Positions 47,645 to 58,208 of a stretch of 64,000 nucleotides of DNA are shown here, piece by piece; within the stretch, counting starts at the first letter, position 1, and each line of letters begins with the position of its first letter. This DNA is from SG8-30 sp963695155 (GTDB lineage Bacteria; Pseudomonadota; Gammaproteobacteria; Steroidobacterales; Steroidobacteraceae): NCBI GenBank assembly GCA_963695155.1, contig CAVOGD010000003.1:62001-126000 (forward strand). Direction: 5' to 3'. Both the position numbers and the translations under genes were made by a program. The notes below the pieces were generated by a model. That model was not told where the DNA came from. It made no database searches and worked only from the letters and a program-made list of their open reading frames with translations.

Positions 47645-50600
47645 CGCCCAGTTCGTCCAGCAGTTGCTGCGCCGTGCGCAGCCTGCCGGGCTCGTCCTCG
47701 GACGGGATGTTGAAACGCAGGCGGTGCGAGCCGTCCAGCCGGTAGCGCTGCGGGTCGCGCTGCACGAGGCGGATGACCCGCGCCGGGTCCACGCCGTGCT
47801 CCTCGCCGAACTCCACGACCCCGCGCAGCGGCCCGGCTTCGAGCCGGCGGATGCCCAGCGGCGCCGCCTGCAGCCGCAGCGCGGCCACCCTGAACAGCGT
47901 GCGGGCGGGTCCCGGCAGCGGCCCGAACCGGTCCACCATCTCGGCCTGCAGGTCGGCGAGGGCGTCGGCGTCGGCGACGCCGGCCACGCGCTTGTACAGG
48001 CGCAGCCGCAGCGAGCACGTCGGGCAGGTAGTCGTCCGGCAGCAGCGCCGGCAGCTGCAGGTCGATCTCCGGGCCCGCGTGCAGCGGCCGCTCGAGGTCC
48101 GGCTCGCGCCCGGCGCGCAGGGCCTCGACCGCCCGCTCCAGCAACTCCATGTACAGGCTGAAGCCGATCTCCTGGATCTGGCCGCTCTGGTCCTCGCCCA
48201 GCAGCTCGCCCGCGCCGCGGATCTCCAGGTCGTGGGTGGCGAGCGTGAAGCCGGCGCCCAGCTCGTCCAGCGACTCGATCGCCTCCAGCCGCTTGGCGGC
48301 CTCCGGCGTCAGCGCCGCGCGCGGCGGCGCCAGCAGGTAGGCGAAGGCACGGTGATGCGAACGGCCGACGCGGCCGCGCAGCTGGTGCAGCTGCGCCAGG
48401 CCGAGGCGGTCGGCACGGTCGATCAGGATGGTGTTGGCGGTCGGCACGTCGATGCCCGACTCGATGATGGTCGTGCACACCAGCACGTTGAAGCGGCGGT
48501 GGTAGAAGTCGAGCATCAGCTGCTCGAGCTCGCGCTCGCGCAGCTGGCCGTGCCCATGCCGCACGCTGGCCTCGGGCACCAGCCCGGCCACGCGCTGCGC
48601 GGTGCGGGCGATCGTGTCGATGTGGTTGTGCACGAAGTAGACCTGGCCGCCGCGGCGGATCTCGCGCAGGCAGGCCTCGCGGATCAGCGCGTCGCTCCAC
48701 TCGCACACGAACGTCTCGATGGCCAGGCGGTCGTCGGGGGCGGTCGTGATCAGCGACAGCTCGCGCAGCCCGCCCAGCGCCATGTTGAGGGTGCGCGGAA
48801 TGGGCGTGGCGGTCAGCGTGAGGGTGTCGACGTCGCTGCGCAGCTGCCTGAGCCGCTCCTTGTCGCGCACGCCGAAGCGGTGTTCCTCGTCGATGATCGC
48901 CAGGCCCAGGTTGCGGAAGCGCACGTCGCGCTGCAGCAGGCGCTGCGTGCCGATGACGATGTCCACGGTGCCCGCCGCCAGCCCGTCGATGACCACCTTC
49001 TGCTCGGCGCGGCTGCGGAAGCGCGACAGGTTCTCGATGCGCACCGGCCAGTCGGCGAAGCGGTCGGCGAAGGTCTGCGCATGCTGCTGCGCCAGCAGCG
49101 TGGTGGGCACCAGCAGGGCCACCTGCCGGCCCGCCTGCACCGCGGCGAAGGCGGCGCGCAGGGCCACCTCGGTCTTGCCGAAGCCCACGTCGCCGCAGAT
49201 GACGCGGTCCATGGGGCGGCCGGCCTGCATGTCCTCCAGCACCTGGCGGATGGCCTCGGCCTGGTCGGGAGTCTCCTCGAAGGGAAAGGCATCCGCGAAG
49301 GCGCGCGCGTCGGCCCAGTTGAGGTCGGTGGCGATTCCGGCGCGCGCCGCGCGGCGCGCATAGAGGTCGAGCAATTCGGCCGCGACGTCGCGGATCCGCT
49401 GCGCCGCGCGCCGCCGCGCGCGCGCCCACTGCTCGCTGCCCAGCCGGTGCAGGGGGGCGGACTCGGCCGGGGCGCCGGTATAGCGGCTCACGCGGTCGAG
49501 CGCGTGCACGGGGATGTAGAGCTTGTCGCCGCCCGCATACTCGAGCGCCAGGAACTCGCCGGGATGGCCGTCCACGTCCATCACGCGCAGGCCCAGGTAA
49601 CGGCCGACGCCGTACTCCTCGTGCACCACCGGGGCGCCGGGCGCCAGTCCGGTGAGTTCCTGCAGGATCGCTTCGGGATCGCGCTCGGCGCGCCGGCGGC
49701 GCTGCTGCCGGGCGCGGGTCCCGAACAGCTGTTCCTCGGCGACCAGCGTGAGCCGCGCGCCGGGCAGCAGCAGGCCGCGCACGTCGGGTGCCACCGCCAC
49801 GCATAGCGGAGCCTCGCTGGCCAGGAATTCCGCCCAGCCGGCCACCTGCTGCGGCACCAGCCGGCGGCCGTGCAGCAACTCCAGCAGCACCTCGCGGCGA
49901 CCGGGCGAATCCGCGGTGAGCAGGACCCGCCCGTCGCAGCCCGCCAGGAATGACTTCAGCGCTGCGGTCGGGTCCTCGGCGCGGGCGTCGATCCTGAGCG
50001 AGGGCGGCGGTTCGGCGCCGAAATTGTGGAACGGGCCGGCCGCGCCGGTGGGCTCCACCTTGACGGCCGTGGCCTGCACCAGCGGATGGCGCGCGCAGGC
50101 CTCGGCCAGCTCGCCCGGCGGCACGAACAGGGCCGCGGGCGGCAGGGCGGGCCGCTCGCGGTCGTGGCGGCGCTGCTCGTAGCGGTCCTCGATCTCCTGC
50201 CAGGCCGCGGCGGCCGTGTCCGCGAGACCGGCCGTGTCCAGCAGCAGCGTGCCCGGCGGCAGGTAATCGAACAACACCTCGGTGGCTTCGAAGAACAGCG
50301 GCAGCCAGTACTCGATGCCGGCCGGCGCGACGCCCTCGCTGACGAAGCGATAGACGGGCGAACGCATCGGGTCGCCCTCGAAGCGCGCGCGCCAGCGCTG
50401 CCGGAAGCCCTGCACCGCCGCGGCGGTGGTCGGGAACTCGCGGGCCGGCAGCAGGCGGATCTGCCCGAGCGGTTCGCCGGACCGCTGGGTCTCGGGGTCG
50501 AAGCTGCGGATGGTGTCGATGTCGTCGTCGAACAGGTCGATGCGAAACGGCGCGTCGGAACCCATCGGGAAGACGTCCACGATGGAGCCGCGCACCGCGA

Positions 50601-51094
50601 ACTCGCCGTGGGCCATGACCTGGCCGACGTGCGCGTAGCCGGCCGCGGCCAGCCGCGCCCGGAACGCCTCGCGGTCCAGCCGTTCGCCACGGCGCATGGA
50701 GAAGGTGTGTCCGTCCATGTAGCTGCGCGGCGGCAGCCGCTGCAGCAGCGCATCGATGGCCACCACCACGATGCCGCGCGCCATGCCCGGCAGGGCGGAC
50801 AGCGTCGCGAGCCGTTCCGACACCGACGTCCGGGTGGGGCGAGAACGGGTCGTAGGGCAGCGTTTCGTGGCCGGGCAGGGCGCGCACCGGCAGGTCGGGA
50901 CCGGCGAAGAACGCCAGTTCGGTCTGCAACTGGGCCGCCTCGCGGCCGCCCGCCGCGATGACCAGCAGCGGCGCCGTCGAACGCGCGGCCAGTGCGGTGG
51001 CGGCCAGCGCCAGGCTGGACCCGTACAGTTCGCCCCAGCGTGCCGGTTCGCCGGCGACGGGCAGCGGCGCCTCGAACGGGCTGGACATGCTCAT
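47640..51094 (-). CDS. mfd: Transcription-repair coupling factor Mfd (two frameshifts)
   Basis: Mfd removes stalled RNA polymerase from damaged DNA and recruits UvrA. The N-terminal UvrB-like domains are followed by the RNA polymerase interaction domain (GAPVVHEEYGVGRYLGL, LALEYAGGDKLYIPV). The translocase has Walker A CGDVGFGKTEVAL, the DEEH box IIDEEHRFG, TATPIPRTLNMAL and HQLRGRVGRSHH, and the TRCF C-terminal domain follows. Two +1 insertions break the frame: near 50823-50832 (GACGTCGGTGTCG) and near 48013-48018 (GACGTGCTCGCTG, expected GACGTGTCGCTG). Corrected length is about 1,150 residues (E. coli 1,148). Start is ATG 51094 or 51088. Confidence 0.93.
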
Positions 51095-51197
51095 GTGCAG
51101 TGCGGGCCGCCTTGTCGGATGTTGCGCGAAACCGCGTTCCGCTCGCCGTCGGGAAGCGGGCAGGATAGCCGGACGGCGGCGGCGGGCAAGCCGGGCG

Positions 51198-51479
51198 TCA
51201 GCTGCCCGGGCGGATCAGGACGGCGTGCAGGACCTTGTCGTACTCGAAGAACACCGAGAACTGCGCGTAATCCCAACGCGCGATGGGCGGATCACCCACC
51301 GCGGCGTGGCGCTCGACCGGCGCGCCGTAACGGGCTTCCACCGCCGACATGGTCGAACCACGGGCCGGGCGCTCCGGGAGGGCCGCGGAGGGGTCGTTCA
51401 CGACCATGTCGAGGTTCTGCGCCGAGGCCAGCGCGGCCGACAACGCCAGGGCCGGAACCACCAATCGCACCAGTTTCAT
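51198..51479 (-). CDS. Small secreted protein of unknown function
   Basis: A 93-residue protein with a clear signal peptide (MKLVRLVVPALALSAALASA, cleavage before QN). The mature part contains STMSAVEARYGAPVERHAAV, then PPITRW-like PPIARWDYAQFSVFFEYDKV. The pattern M..VE..YG.P followed by W.Y..F.V.FE resembles small periplasmic proteins near mfd in other Gammaproteobacteria and loosely resembles the SmpA/OmlA-type fold; the function is unknown. It ends 103 bases upstream of the mfd start, on the same strand. Confidence 0.8.
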   Translation of the reverse strand: MKLVRLVVPALALSAALASAQNLDMVVNDPSAALPERPARGSTMSAVEARYGAPVERHAAVGDPPIARWDYAQFSVFFEYDKVLHAVLIRPGS

Positions 51480-51595
51480 GTCACTGTCCTCCTGCTGCGG
51501 GAGTGTAGCACTGGCCGGGAACGTGTCGAGAATCGTTGGGTAGATCCTTGATCGGCATCCCGATTTCGCCCCGGCCTGTGGTTCAATAGGCGCCC

Positions 51596-52838
51596 ATGCT
51601 ATCGCCCCTCCCGCTCGGCATCGGCCTGCGCTACGTGCGCTCGCGCCGGCGCTCGTTCTTCGTATCGTTCATCACCTGGGTCTCGGTGCTGGGCGTGTGC
51701 CTGGGCGTGGCGGCGCTGATCACGGTGCTGTCCGTCATGAACGGCTTCGAGGGCGAGCTGCGCAGCCGCCTGCTGGCGCTGTCCGCGCATGCGACGCTGA
51801 CGCGCCCCGGCGCCTCGGCCGACGAGCTGCTGGCGCTGGCCGCCGCGGCGCGCCCCCTGCCGCAGGTCGAGGGGGCGGCGCCGTTCGTCGAGGTGCAGGG
51901 GCTCATGTCCAGCGGCCCGCTGCTGTCGGCGGCCACCGTGCGCGGGGTCGAGCCGCGGGCCGAGGCCTCGGTCGGGGAACTGGGCGAGTCGCTGATCGTG
52001 GGTTCGCTGGACGACCTGGCCGCCGGCTCGCGGCGCGTGATCCTGGGCAGGGTGCTGGCCTCGGAACTGGCGGTGCGTCCCGGCGATGCGGTCACCTTGC
52101 TGCTGCCGCGCACCGACGACAGCGGTGGGCTCGTGCCCGAGATCGCCGCGTTCACCGTCGCCGGCCTGTTCGAGGTGGGCCTCGCCGACCACGACGCCAC
52201 GCTGGCCATCGTGCCGCTGGCCGACCTCCTGCAGCTGGCGGGCGGCACGGCGCCGGCCGGCGTGCGGCTCAAGTTCGACGATGTGCTGGCGGCGCCGCGC
52301 CTGGCCCGCGAGACGGCCGCCGCGCTGGGCGGCGGCGTGCAGGCGCGCGACTGGACGCAGGACCATGCGGCCTATTTCCACGCGATCCGCCTCGAGAAGA
52401 TCATGATGGCGGTCATCCTCATGCTGATCGTCGCGGTGGCCGCCTTCAACATCATCGCGAGCCTGGTCATGGTGGTCAGCGACAAGCGCACCGACATCGC
52501 GATCCTGCGCACGCTCGGCATGGACCGCGCGGCCGTGGTGGGGATCTTCGTCACGCAGGGCACGCTGATCGGCTGGCTCGGGCACCGCGGCGGGAATCGG
52601 GCTGGGCCTGGCGCTGGCCTGCAACATCGGCGAGATCGCGCCGGTGCTGGAACGGCTGCTCGGCTTCCAGGTCTTCGACGCGGACGTCTTCTACATCAGC
52701 ACCATCCCGTCCGAAGTGCGGCTGCAGGACGTGACGCTGGTCGGCGCGTCCGCCTTCGCGCTGACGCTGCTGGCCACCCTCTACCCGGCGCTGCGCGCCG
52801 CGGCCACGCAGCCGGCGGAGGCGTTGCGCTATGAGTGA
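51596..52838 (+). CDS. lolC: Lipoprotein-releasing permease LolC-type (frameshifted)
   Basis: A membrane subunit of the LolCDE ABC transporter, which releases outer-membrane lipoproteins from the inner membrane to LolA. One helix is at residues 23-47 (VSFITWVSVLGVCLGVAALITVLSVMNGFE); a periplasmic domain follows and three C-terminal helices, beginning with MMAVILMLIVAVAAFNIIASLVMV. Near 52579-52583 one extra G (CTCGGGCACC, expected CTCGGCACC) shifts the frame; the corrected protein has 413 residues and ends ALRAAATQPAEALRYE. LolC or LolE identity is assigned by order only. The stop overlaps the next gene by eight bases. Confidence 0.9.
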
Positions 52839-54091
52839 GCGCCACTGGCACTATCCGCTGTGGATCGGCGCGCGTTACCTGAGGCTCAGGCACGACGACC
52901 GCTTCGTCGGCTTCATTTCCGCGATCAGCATGGCGGGCATCGCCATCGGCGTCGCCGTGCTGCTGGTCGTGCTGTCGGTCATGAACGGCTTCGAGCGGGA
53001 ACTGCGCGAGCGCATCCTCGACGTGACGGGCCACGCCACGCTGGAGGGCCTCGACGGCCGGCTGCCCGACTGGCCCGTCATCGCGCGGCAGGTGGCCGAC
53101 CGGCCCGAAGTGCTGGCCGTGGCCCCGTTCGTCGAGGGACGCGCCATGCTGGTGAGCGGGCCGCGCTCGGCCGGCGTCGCGCTGCGCGGCGTGCTGCCCG
53201 ACGCCGAAGGCGGGGTGTCGGCGCTGGGGCGCCTGGTGCAGGGTGGTTCGCTGGCCGACCTGCAGGCGGGCGGCTACGGCATCATCCTGGGCCGCGCGCT
53301 GGCCGAGGAGCTGGGCGTGGCGCGCGGCGACCGCGTGCTGGTGGTGGTGGCGCAGGGCATGGTCACGCCGGCGGGCGTGGTGCCGCGCATGCGCCGCTTC
53401 ACGGTGGCGGGGACCTTCGACGCGGGCATGTACGAGTTCGACCGCGGCCTGGCGCTGCTGCATGTCGAGGATGCGGGCAAGCTGCTCAGGCTGGGCGCGG
53501 ACGTCACCGGCCTGCGCTACGCGCTTGCGCGACCCGTATGCGGCGCCGCAGGCCAGCCGCGAGCTGGCGGTGGCGCTGGGCGGCGGGTTCCTGATCAGCG
53601 ACTGGACCCGGCGCCACGCCAACTTCTTCCGCTCGATCCAGGTCACGCGCTCGATCATGTTCGTGGTGCTGCTGCTGGTCGTGGGGGTGGCGGCGTTCAA
53701 CATCGTCTCGACGCTGGTGATGGTCGTGAAGGAGAAGCAGGGCGACATCGCCATCCTGCGCACGCTCGGCTCCAGCCCGCGCGACATCCTCACGGTGTTC
53801 ATGGTGCAGGGCGCGGCGATCGGCGTGGTCGGCACGCTGGCCGGGCTGGGCCTGGGCCTGGCGCTGGCCGCCAACCTCACGGACATCGTGCACGGCCTCG
53901 AGGCGCTGCTCGGCACGACGCTGGTGGACGCCCGCGTCTACTTCATCGCCGACCTGCCGGCCGACATCCGCCTGGCCGACGTGCTGACCGTCTCCGTCAC
54001 CGCGCTGTCGCTGGGCCTGCTGTCCACCCTGTACCCGGCGTGGCGCGCCGCGCGCACCGCGCCGGCGGAGGCGCTGCGCCATGAAGTCTGA
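52831..54091 (+). CDS. lolE: Lipoprotein-releasing permease LolE-type (frameshifted)
   Basis: The second FtsX-like permease of the Lol transporter, with the same plan as its upstream neighbour: one N-terminal helix (ISAISMAGIAIGVAVLLVVLSVMNGFE), a periplasmic domain and three helices (SIMFVVLLLVVGVAAFNIVSTLVMVVKEKQ, then VQGAAIGVVGTLAGLGLGLALA). Near 53523-53526 an extra T (GCGCTTGCGCG, expected GCGCTGCGCG) shifts the frame. Corrected length is 419 residues, ending TAPAEALRHEV. The two permeases share clear similarity, so they arose by duplication. Confidence 0.9.
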
Positions 54092-54791
54092 GGATCAAGG
54101 AATGTCTGCAAACGTCGTGCTGGCTTGCCGCGGGCTGCGCAAGGAATTCAGGCAGGGCCCGGTCACGCTGACCGTGCTGGCGGACCTCGATTTCGAGGTG
54201 CGTGCGGGCGAGCGGGTGGCCGTGGTGGGTGCGTCCGGGTCCGGCAAGACCACGCTGCTGCAGCTGCTGGGCGGCCTCGACGATCCCACGGCGGGCACCG
54301 TGACCGTCGCCGGCCAGCTGCTCACGTCGCTCGACGAGACCGCGCGCGGCCGGCTGCGCAACCGCGCGATCGGCTTCGTCTACCAGTTCCATCACCTGCT
54401 GCCGGAGTTCACGGCGCTCGAGAACGTGGCGATGCCGCTCCTGGTGCGCGGCCAGCGACGCCAGGCGGCGGCCGACCGCGCGCGCGAACTGCTGGAACGG
54501 GTGGGGCTGGGCGCACGCCTGCAGCACCGGCCGGCCGAGCTGTCGGGCGGCGAGCGGCAGCGCACCGCGGTCGCGCGGGCGCTGGTGGCCTCGCCGCAGG
54601 TCGTGCTGGCGGACGAGCCGACCGGCAACCTGGACGGCGCCAATGCGGCGCAGGTCTTCGACCTGATGCTGGAACTGAACCGCGAGTCCGGCACGAGCCT
54701 GGTGATCGTCACGCATGACGAGCGGCTCGCCGCGCGCCTGGACCGCGTCGTCGTGCTGGCCGACGGCAATCTGCACGAACGCACCGGCTGA
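54081..54791 (+). CDS. lolD: Lipoprotein-releasing ABC transporter ATP-binding protein LolD
   Basis: The ATPase of the Lol transporter, 236 residues. Walker A GASGSGKTTLLQLLGG, the Q-loop region YQFHHLLPEFTALENVAMP typical of LolD, ABC signature LSGGERQRTAVARAL, and Walker B VVLADEPTGNLDG. The ATG at 54081 lies 11 bases inside lolE and has GGCGGAGG upstream; ATG 54102 is a possible alternative. In E. coli the order is lolC-lolD-lolE, here lolC-lolE-lolD. Confidence 0.96.
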   Translation: MKSEDQGMSANVVLACRGLRKEFRQGPVTLTVLADLDFEVRAGERVAVVGASGSGKTTLLQLLGGLDDPTAGTVTVAGQLLTSLDETARGRLRNRAIGFVYQFHHLLPEFTALENVAMPLLVRGQRRQAAADRARELLERVGLGARLQHRPAELSGGERQRTAVARALVASPQVVLADEPTGNLDGANAAQVFDLMLELNRESGTSLVIVTHDERLAARLDRVVVLADGNLHERTG

Positions 54792-54855
54792 GCGCGGCCG
54801 CGCGCCGTAGCGCGCGCGCTACCCTCGGCAGCGGTCCGGCCCGCCAGCCGCCGCC

Positions 54856-57114
54856 ATGCCGATCCTGGCCCTGGCCTTCCTGGCAGGTGCCGCCTGCGTG
54901 TTCGGCCTGGAACGGCTGCCGGGCTGGCCGGCGCTGGCGGCACTGGCGGGCTGCGCCGCCACGGCGTGGCTGCTGGGCCGGCGCCTGGCCGCCTGCGGCG
55001 TCGCCGGGTTCCTGCTGGCCGCCGCGCAGGGCCAGCTCGCACTGGCCGAGGACTGGCCCTGCACACGCGACCGGGAGCGGCTGGCGGTCACGGGCCGCGT
55101 CGCGTCGCCGCCGGAATCCCGCCCGGGGCGCGTGGACTTCGAACTGGCGCCGGACCGCGGCACGCGGCGGCAGGGCGTGCCGCCGCGGTTGCGGCTGTCC
55201 TGGTACGAACCCGACGCCCTGCCGAGGCCGGGCGAGCGCTGGCGATTCGAGGTGCGCCTGCGCTGCCGCGGCGGGCTGGCCAACCCGGGCGGTTCGGATC
55301 GCGAGCTGTCGCTGTTGCGCAGCGGCATCGGCGCCACCGGCTACGTGAGCGGGGCCGCGCCCGAGCGACTCGGCGGCCGGGCGCTGGCCGCGCCCGTGGC
55401 GGCGCTGCGCAGCATGATCGGCGAGCGCATCGCCCTGGCGGCCGCCGGCACGGAGTCGGTCGGCGTGCTGCAAGGCCTGGCGGTGGGACTGCGCGGCAAC
55501 ATCGCGCCGGAACTGAACGACGCCTTCGCAGCGACCGGCACCGCGCACCTGGTCGCCATCTCCGGGATGCACGTGACCGCGTTTGCGCTCGCGGCCCACC
55601 TGCTGCTGCGCTTCGGCTATCGCCGGGCCGGGCGCGGCGCCTGGAGCGCGCGCTGGCCGGCCGTCCAGGCGCTCGCGCTGGTGACGGTGACCGCGGCCTA
55701 TGGGCTGCTGGCCGGCGCCTCGCTGCCGACCGTACGCACCGTGGCGATGGTGGCCGTCGCACTGGCGTTGCGCGTGGCGCGGCGCCGGGTCCCGGTCGCG
55801 GACGTGTTCGCCGCCGCCGCCCTGCTGCTGGTCGCGCTGGACCCGCTGGCCGTCACATCCGCCGGCTTCTGGCTGTCGTTTGCCGCCGTCGCCGCGCTGC
55901 TGGGTCTCGTCGAACTGCGGGCCTCGGCCGCGGCGTGGGCGTACGCCTTTGCGCGAGCCCAGGCGGCCGTGACCGTCGTGCTGGCGCCGGTCCTGCTGGC
56001 TGCGTTCGGCGCCGTGTCGCTGGTGGGGCCGCTGGTGAACGCGGTGGCGATTCCGCTGTTCTCGTTCGTGCTGCTGCCGCTGACGCTCGCCGGCATCGCG
56101 ATCATGCCGTTGTCGGCGGGCCTGGCCGACGCGCTGTGGCTGCAATTCGGCCGCCTGCTCGACCGGCTGTGGCCCTGGCTCCTGGCGGTCGGGCAGGGCG
56201 AGTACGCGCTGTTCGCGCCGCCGGCCGCGCCGGGCTGGTTGCTGCTCGCCGCGCTCGGCGCCTCGCTGGCGGCGGTCGTGCTGCCGGCGCGCGGCCCGCG
56301 CACGCTGGCCGCGGTGCTCCTGTGCGCATGCCTGTGGCGCCCGGCGGCGGCGCCCGCAGCGGGCGCATTCGAACTGACGGTGCTCGACGTGGGCCACGGC
56401 CTGGCGACGGTGGTGCGCACGGCCACGCGCACGCTGGTCTTCGACACGGGACCCAGCTGGCAGGGCGGAGGCAGCGCGGCGCGCGTCAGCCTGGTGCCGT
56501 ACCTGCGGCGCCTCGGCGTGCGCCGCCTGGACCTGCTGGTGGTGAGTCACGCCGACAACGACCATGCGGGGGGCGTCGCGGACCTGTTGCGCAACGTGCG
56601 CGTGTCGCAGGGGCTGGGCGACGCCGGGCCGCGGTGGGCCTGGCCACGCTGCGAGGCGGGGGATCGCTGGACCTGGGACGCCGTGGAGTTCACGGTCCTG
56701 CACCCGCCGCGCGGCGGGTCGTGGCGGGGCAATGACAGCTCCTGCGCCATCAGGATCGCCGGCGCGGGCGGCGTCGCGCTGCTGCTGGCGGATCCCGAGC
56801 GCCGCGCCGAGCGCGCGCTGCTGGCGCAGCCGCTGGCCGCGGACGTGGTCGTCGTGCCGCACCATGGCAGCGCCTCGTCCTCGTCCGCGGCCCTGGTGGC
56901 GGCGGTCGGCGCGCGCATCGCGCTGGTGTCCAGCGGCCATGGCAATCGCTGGGGCCTGCCGCGCGAGGAAGTCGTGGCGCGCTGGCGCGCAGCGGGTGCC
57001 CGGCTCGAGACGACCGCGGACGGCGGCGCCCTGCGGGTCGAGTTCGTTCCCGATGCCGGGCCCGGGCCGGTCCGGGCGCAGCGCCGGGAGGCCCGGCGCT
57101 GGTGGCGGCGCTGA
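54856..57114 (+). CDS. comEC: DNA internalization protein ComEC/Rec2
   Basis: The inner-membrane channel for transforming DNA, 752 residues. N-terminal helices and an OB-like domain come first. The competence domain begins at SVGVLQGLAVGLRGNIAPELNDAF and includes GTAHLVAISGMHVTAFAL and ASLPTVRTVAMV. The C-terminal beta-lactamase-like domain has LVVSHADNDHAGGVADLL and VVPHHGSASSSS; the usual DVGQGDA is DVGHGLA here. With the type IV pilus genes at 8-14.7 kb this suggests competence, though the pilus motor genes are outside the window. E. coli has its relative ycaI in the same place before msbA. Confidence 0.95.
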   Translation: MPILALAFLAGAACVFGLERLPGWPALAALAGCAATAWLLGRRLAACGVAGFLLAAAQGQLALAEDWPCTRDRERLAVTGRVASPPESRPGRVDFELAPDRGTRRQGVPPRLRLSWYEPDALPRPGERWRFEVRLRCRGGLANPGGSDRELSLLRSGIGATGYVSGAAPERLGGRALAAPVAALRSMIGERIALAAAGTESVGVLQGLAVGLRGNIAPELNDAFAATGTAHLVAISGMHVTAFALAAHLLLRFGYRRAGRGAWSARWPAVQALALVTVTAAYGLLAGASLPTVRTVAMVAVALALRVARRRVPVADVFAAAALLLVALDPLAVTSAGFWLSFAAVAALLGLVELRASAAAWAYAFARAQAAVTVVLAPVLLAAFGAVSLVGPLVNAVAIPLFSFVLLPLTLAGIAIMPLSAGLADALWLQFGRLLDRLWPWLLAVGQGEYALFAPPAAPGWLLLAALGASLAAVVLPARGPRTLAAVLLCACLWRPAAAPAAGAFELTVLDVGHGLATVVRTATRTLVFDTGPSWQGGGSAARVSLVPYLRRLGVRRLDLLVVSHADNDHAGGVADLLRNVRVSQGLGDAGPRWAWPRCEAGDRWTWDAVEFTVLHPPRGGSWRGNDSSCAIRIAGAGGVALLLADPERRAERALLAQPLAADVVVVPHHGSASSSSAALVAAVGARIALVSSGHGNRWGLPREEVVARWRAAGARLETTADGGALRVEFVPDAGPGPVRAQRREARRWWRR

Positions 57115-57156
57115 ACGGGTGCCGGATCGGCCCTCGCACGCTATCATGCGCGTCGC

Positions 57157-57795
57157 ATGTGGGAAATCATCAAGGCTGGCGGCCCGGTGATGTGGCCGAT
57201 CATCGTCTGCTCGATCGTGGCAGCGGCCATCATCCTCGAGCGGCTGTGGACCCTGCAGGAGAAGCGGGTCATCCCGCGCACCCTGACGGACAAGGTCTGG
57301 AAGCTGGTCGAGACGCGCACGCTGACCGACCGCCACATCACGGCGCTCGAGCACAACTCGCCGCTGGGACGGGTGCTGGCCTCCGGCCTGCTGAACCACG
57401 ACCGCGGTCGCGAGATCATGAAGGAAGTGATCGAGGACACCGGCCGGCACGTGGTGCACGAGCTCGAGCGGTTCCTCAACGCGCTGGGGACGATCGCGGC
57501 GATCACGCCGCTGCTCGGCCTGCTGGGCACGGTGACCGGCATGATCGAGGCCTTCGAGGCGATCACCGCCCAGGGCGTCGGCGACGCGCGGGTGCTGTCG
57601 GGCGGCATCGGCGAGGCGCTGATCACGACGGCGGCGGGCCTGATCGTGGCCATCCCCGCGCTGATCGGCTACCGCTACCTGCGCGGTCGCGTGGACGCGC
57701 TGGTCGTGGAGATGGAGAAGGAAGCGATCAAGCTGGTGCGGGCCTTCGACCGGCTGGGCGCGGCCACCGATGCCACGCCGGCCGCCGGGACATGA
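57157..57795 (+). CDS. exbB: MotA/TolQ/ExbB proton channel family protein
   Basis: A 212-residue proton-channel subunit with three membrane helices: about 8-30 (GPVMWPIIVCSIVAAAIILE), 105-130 (TIAAITPLLGLLGTVTGMIEAF) and 145-170 (IGEALITTAAGLIVAIPALIGY). The LLGLLGTVTGMI motif is typical of ExbB/TolQ. With ExbD it forms a proton-driven motor for a TonB-like partner; no tonB gene is next to it. The exbB-exbD-msbA-lpxK arrangement is common in Gamma- and Betaproteobacteria. Confidence 0.93.
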   Translation: MWEIIKAGGPVMWPIIVCSIVAAAIILERLWTLQEKRVIPRTLTDKVWKLVETRTLTDRHITALEHNSPLGRVLASGLLNHDRGREIMKEVIEDTGRHVVHELERFLNALGTIAAITPLLGLLGTVTGMIEAFEAITAQGVGDARVLSGGIGEALITTAAGLIVAIPALIGYRYLRGRVDALVVEMEKEAIKLVRAFDRLGAATDATPAAGT

Positions 57796-58208
57796 AGCTC
57801 AGTCCGCACCACCGCGAGGACCCCGAGCTCAGCCTCACGCCGTTGATCGACGTCGTCCTGCTGCTGGTGATCTTCTTCATGGTGTCCACCACCTTCGTCG
57901 AGGAGGGGCGCCTGCGCGTCGAGCTGCCCGGCGCCAGCGAGGTGCCGGTGGCCAGGCCGCAGGACCCGATCGTCGTGACCGTCACGGCGCGCGGCGCCTA
58001 CGGCGTCAACCAGCAGGGCCTCGTCAACAACACGCCGGAGACGCTGCGCGCGGCGCTGGTGCGCGAGTCCAAGGGCGAGCGCGACCGGCCGCTGACGATC
58101 CGCGCCGACGCGCGCGCCACGCACCAGGCGGTGGTCAGCGTGATGGACGTCGCCGCGCGGCTGGGCTTCACGCAGGTCAACATAGCGACCGTCAGTGAGC
58201 AGGACTAA
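57792..58208 (+). CDS. exbD: ExbD/TolR-type biopolymer transport protein
   Basis: A 138-residue partner of ExbB: one membrane helix (LTPLIDVVLLLVIFFMVSTTF) with the conserved proton-conducting Asp in PLIDV, and a periplasmic domain (RPLTIRADARATHQAVVSVMDVAARLG) typical of ExbD/TolR. The ATG overlaps the exbB stop, and its end overlaps the possible GTG start of msbA. The motor may serve TonB-dependent uptake or envelope maintenance; the partner is unknown. Confidence 0.93.
   Translation: MKLSPHHREDPELSLTPLIDVVLLLVIFFMVSTTFVEEGRLRVELPGASEVPVARPQDPIVVTVTARGAYGVNQQGLVNNTPETLRAALVRESKGERDRPLTIRADARATHQAVVSVMDVAARLGFTQVNIATVSEQD

Noticed and set aside
57142..57147. TATCAT as -10 of an exbB promoter
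   Set aside because: No acceptable -35 at 16-19 bases, and it is only ten bases from the ATG.
54709..57459. Minus-strand frame of 916 codons opposite comEC
   Set aside because: Same antisense artefact; the plus strand carries a complete ComEC with all motifs.
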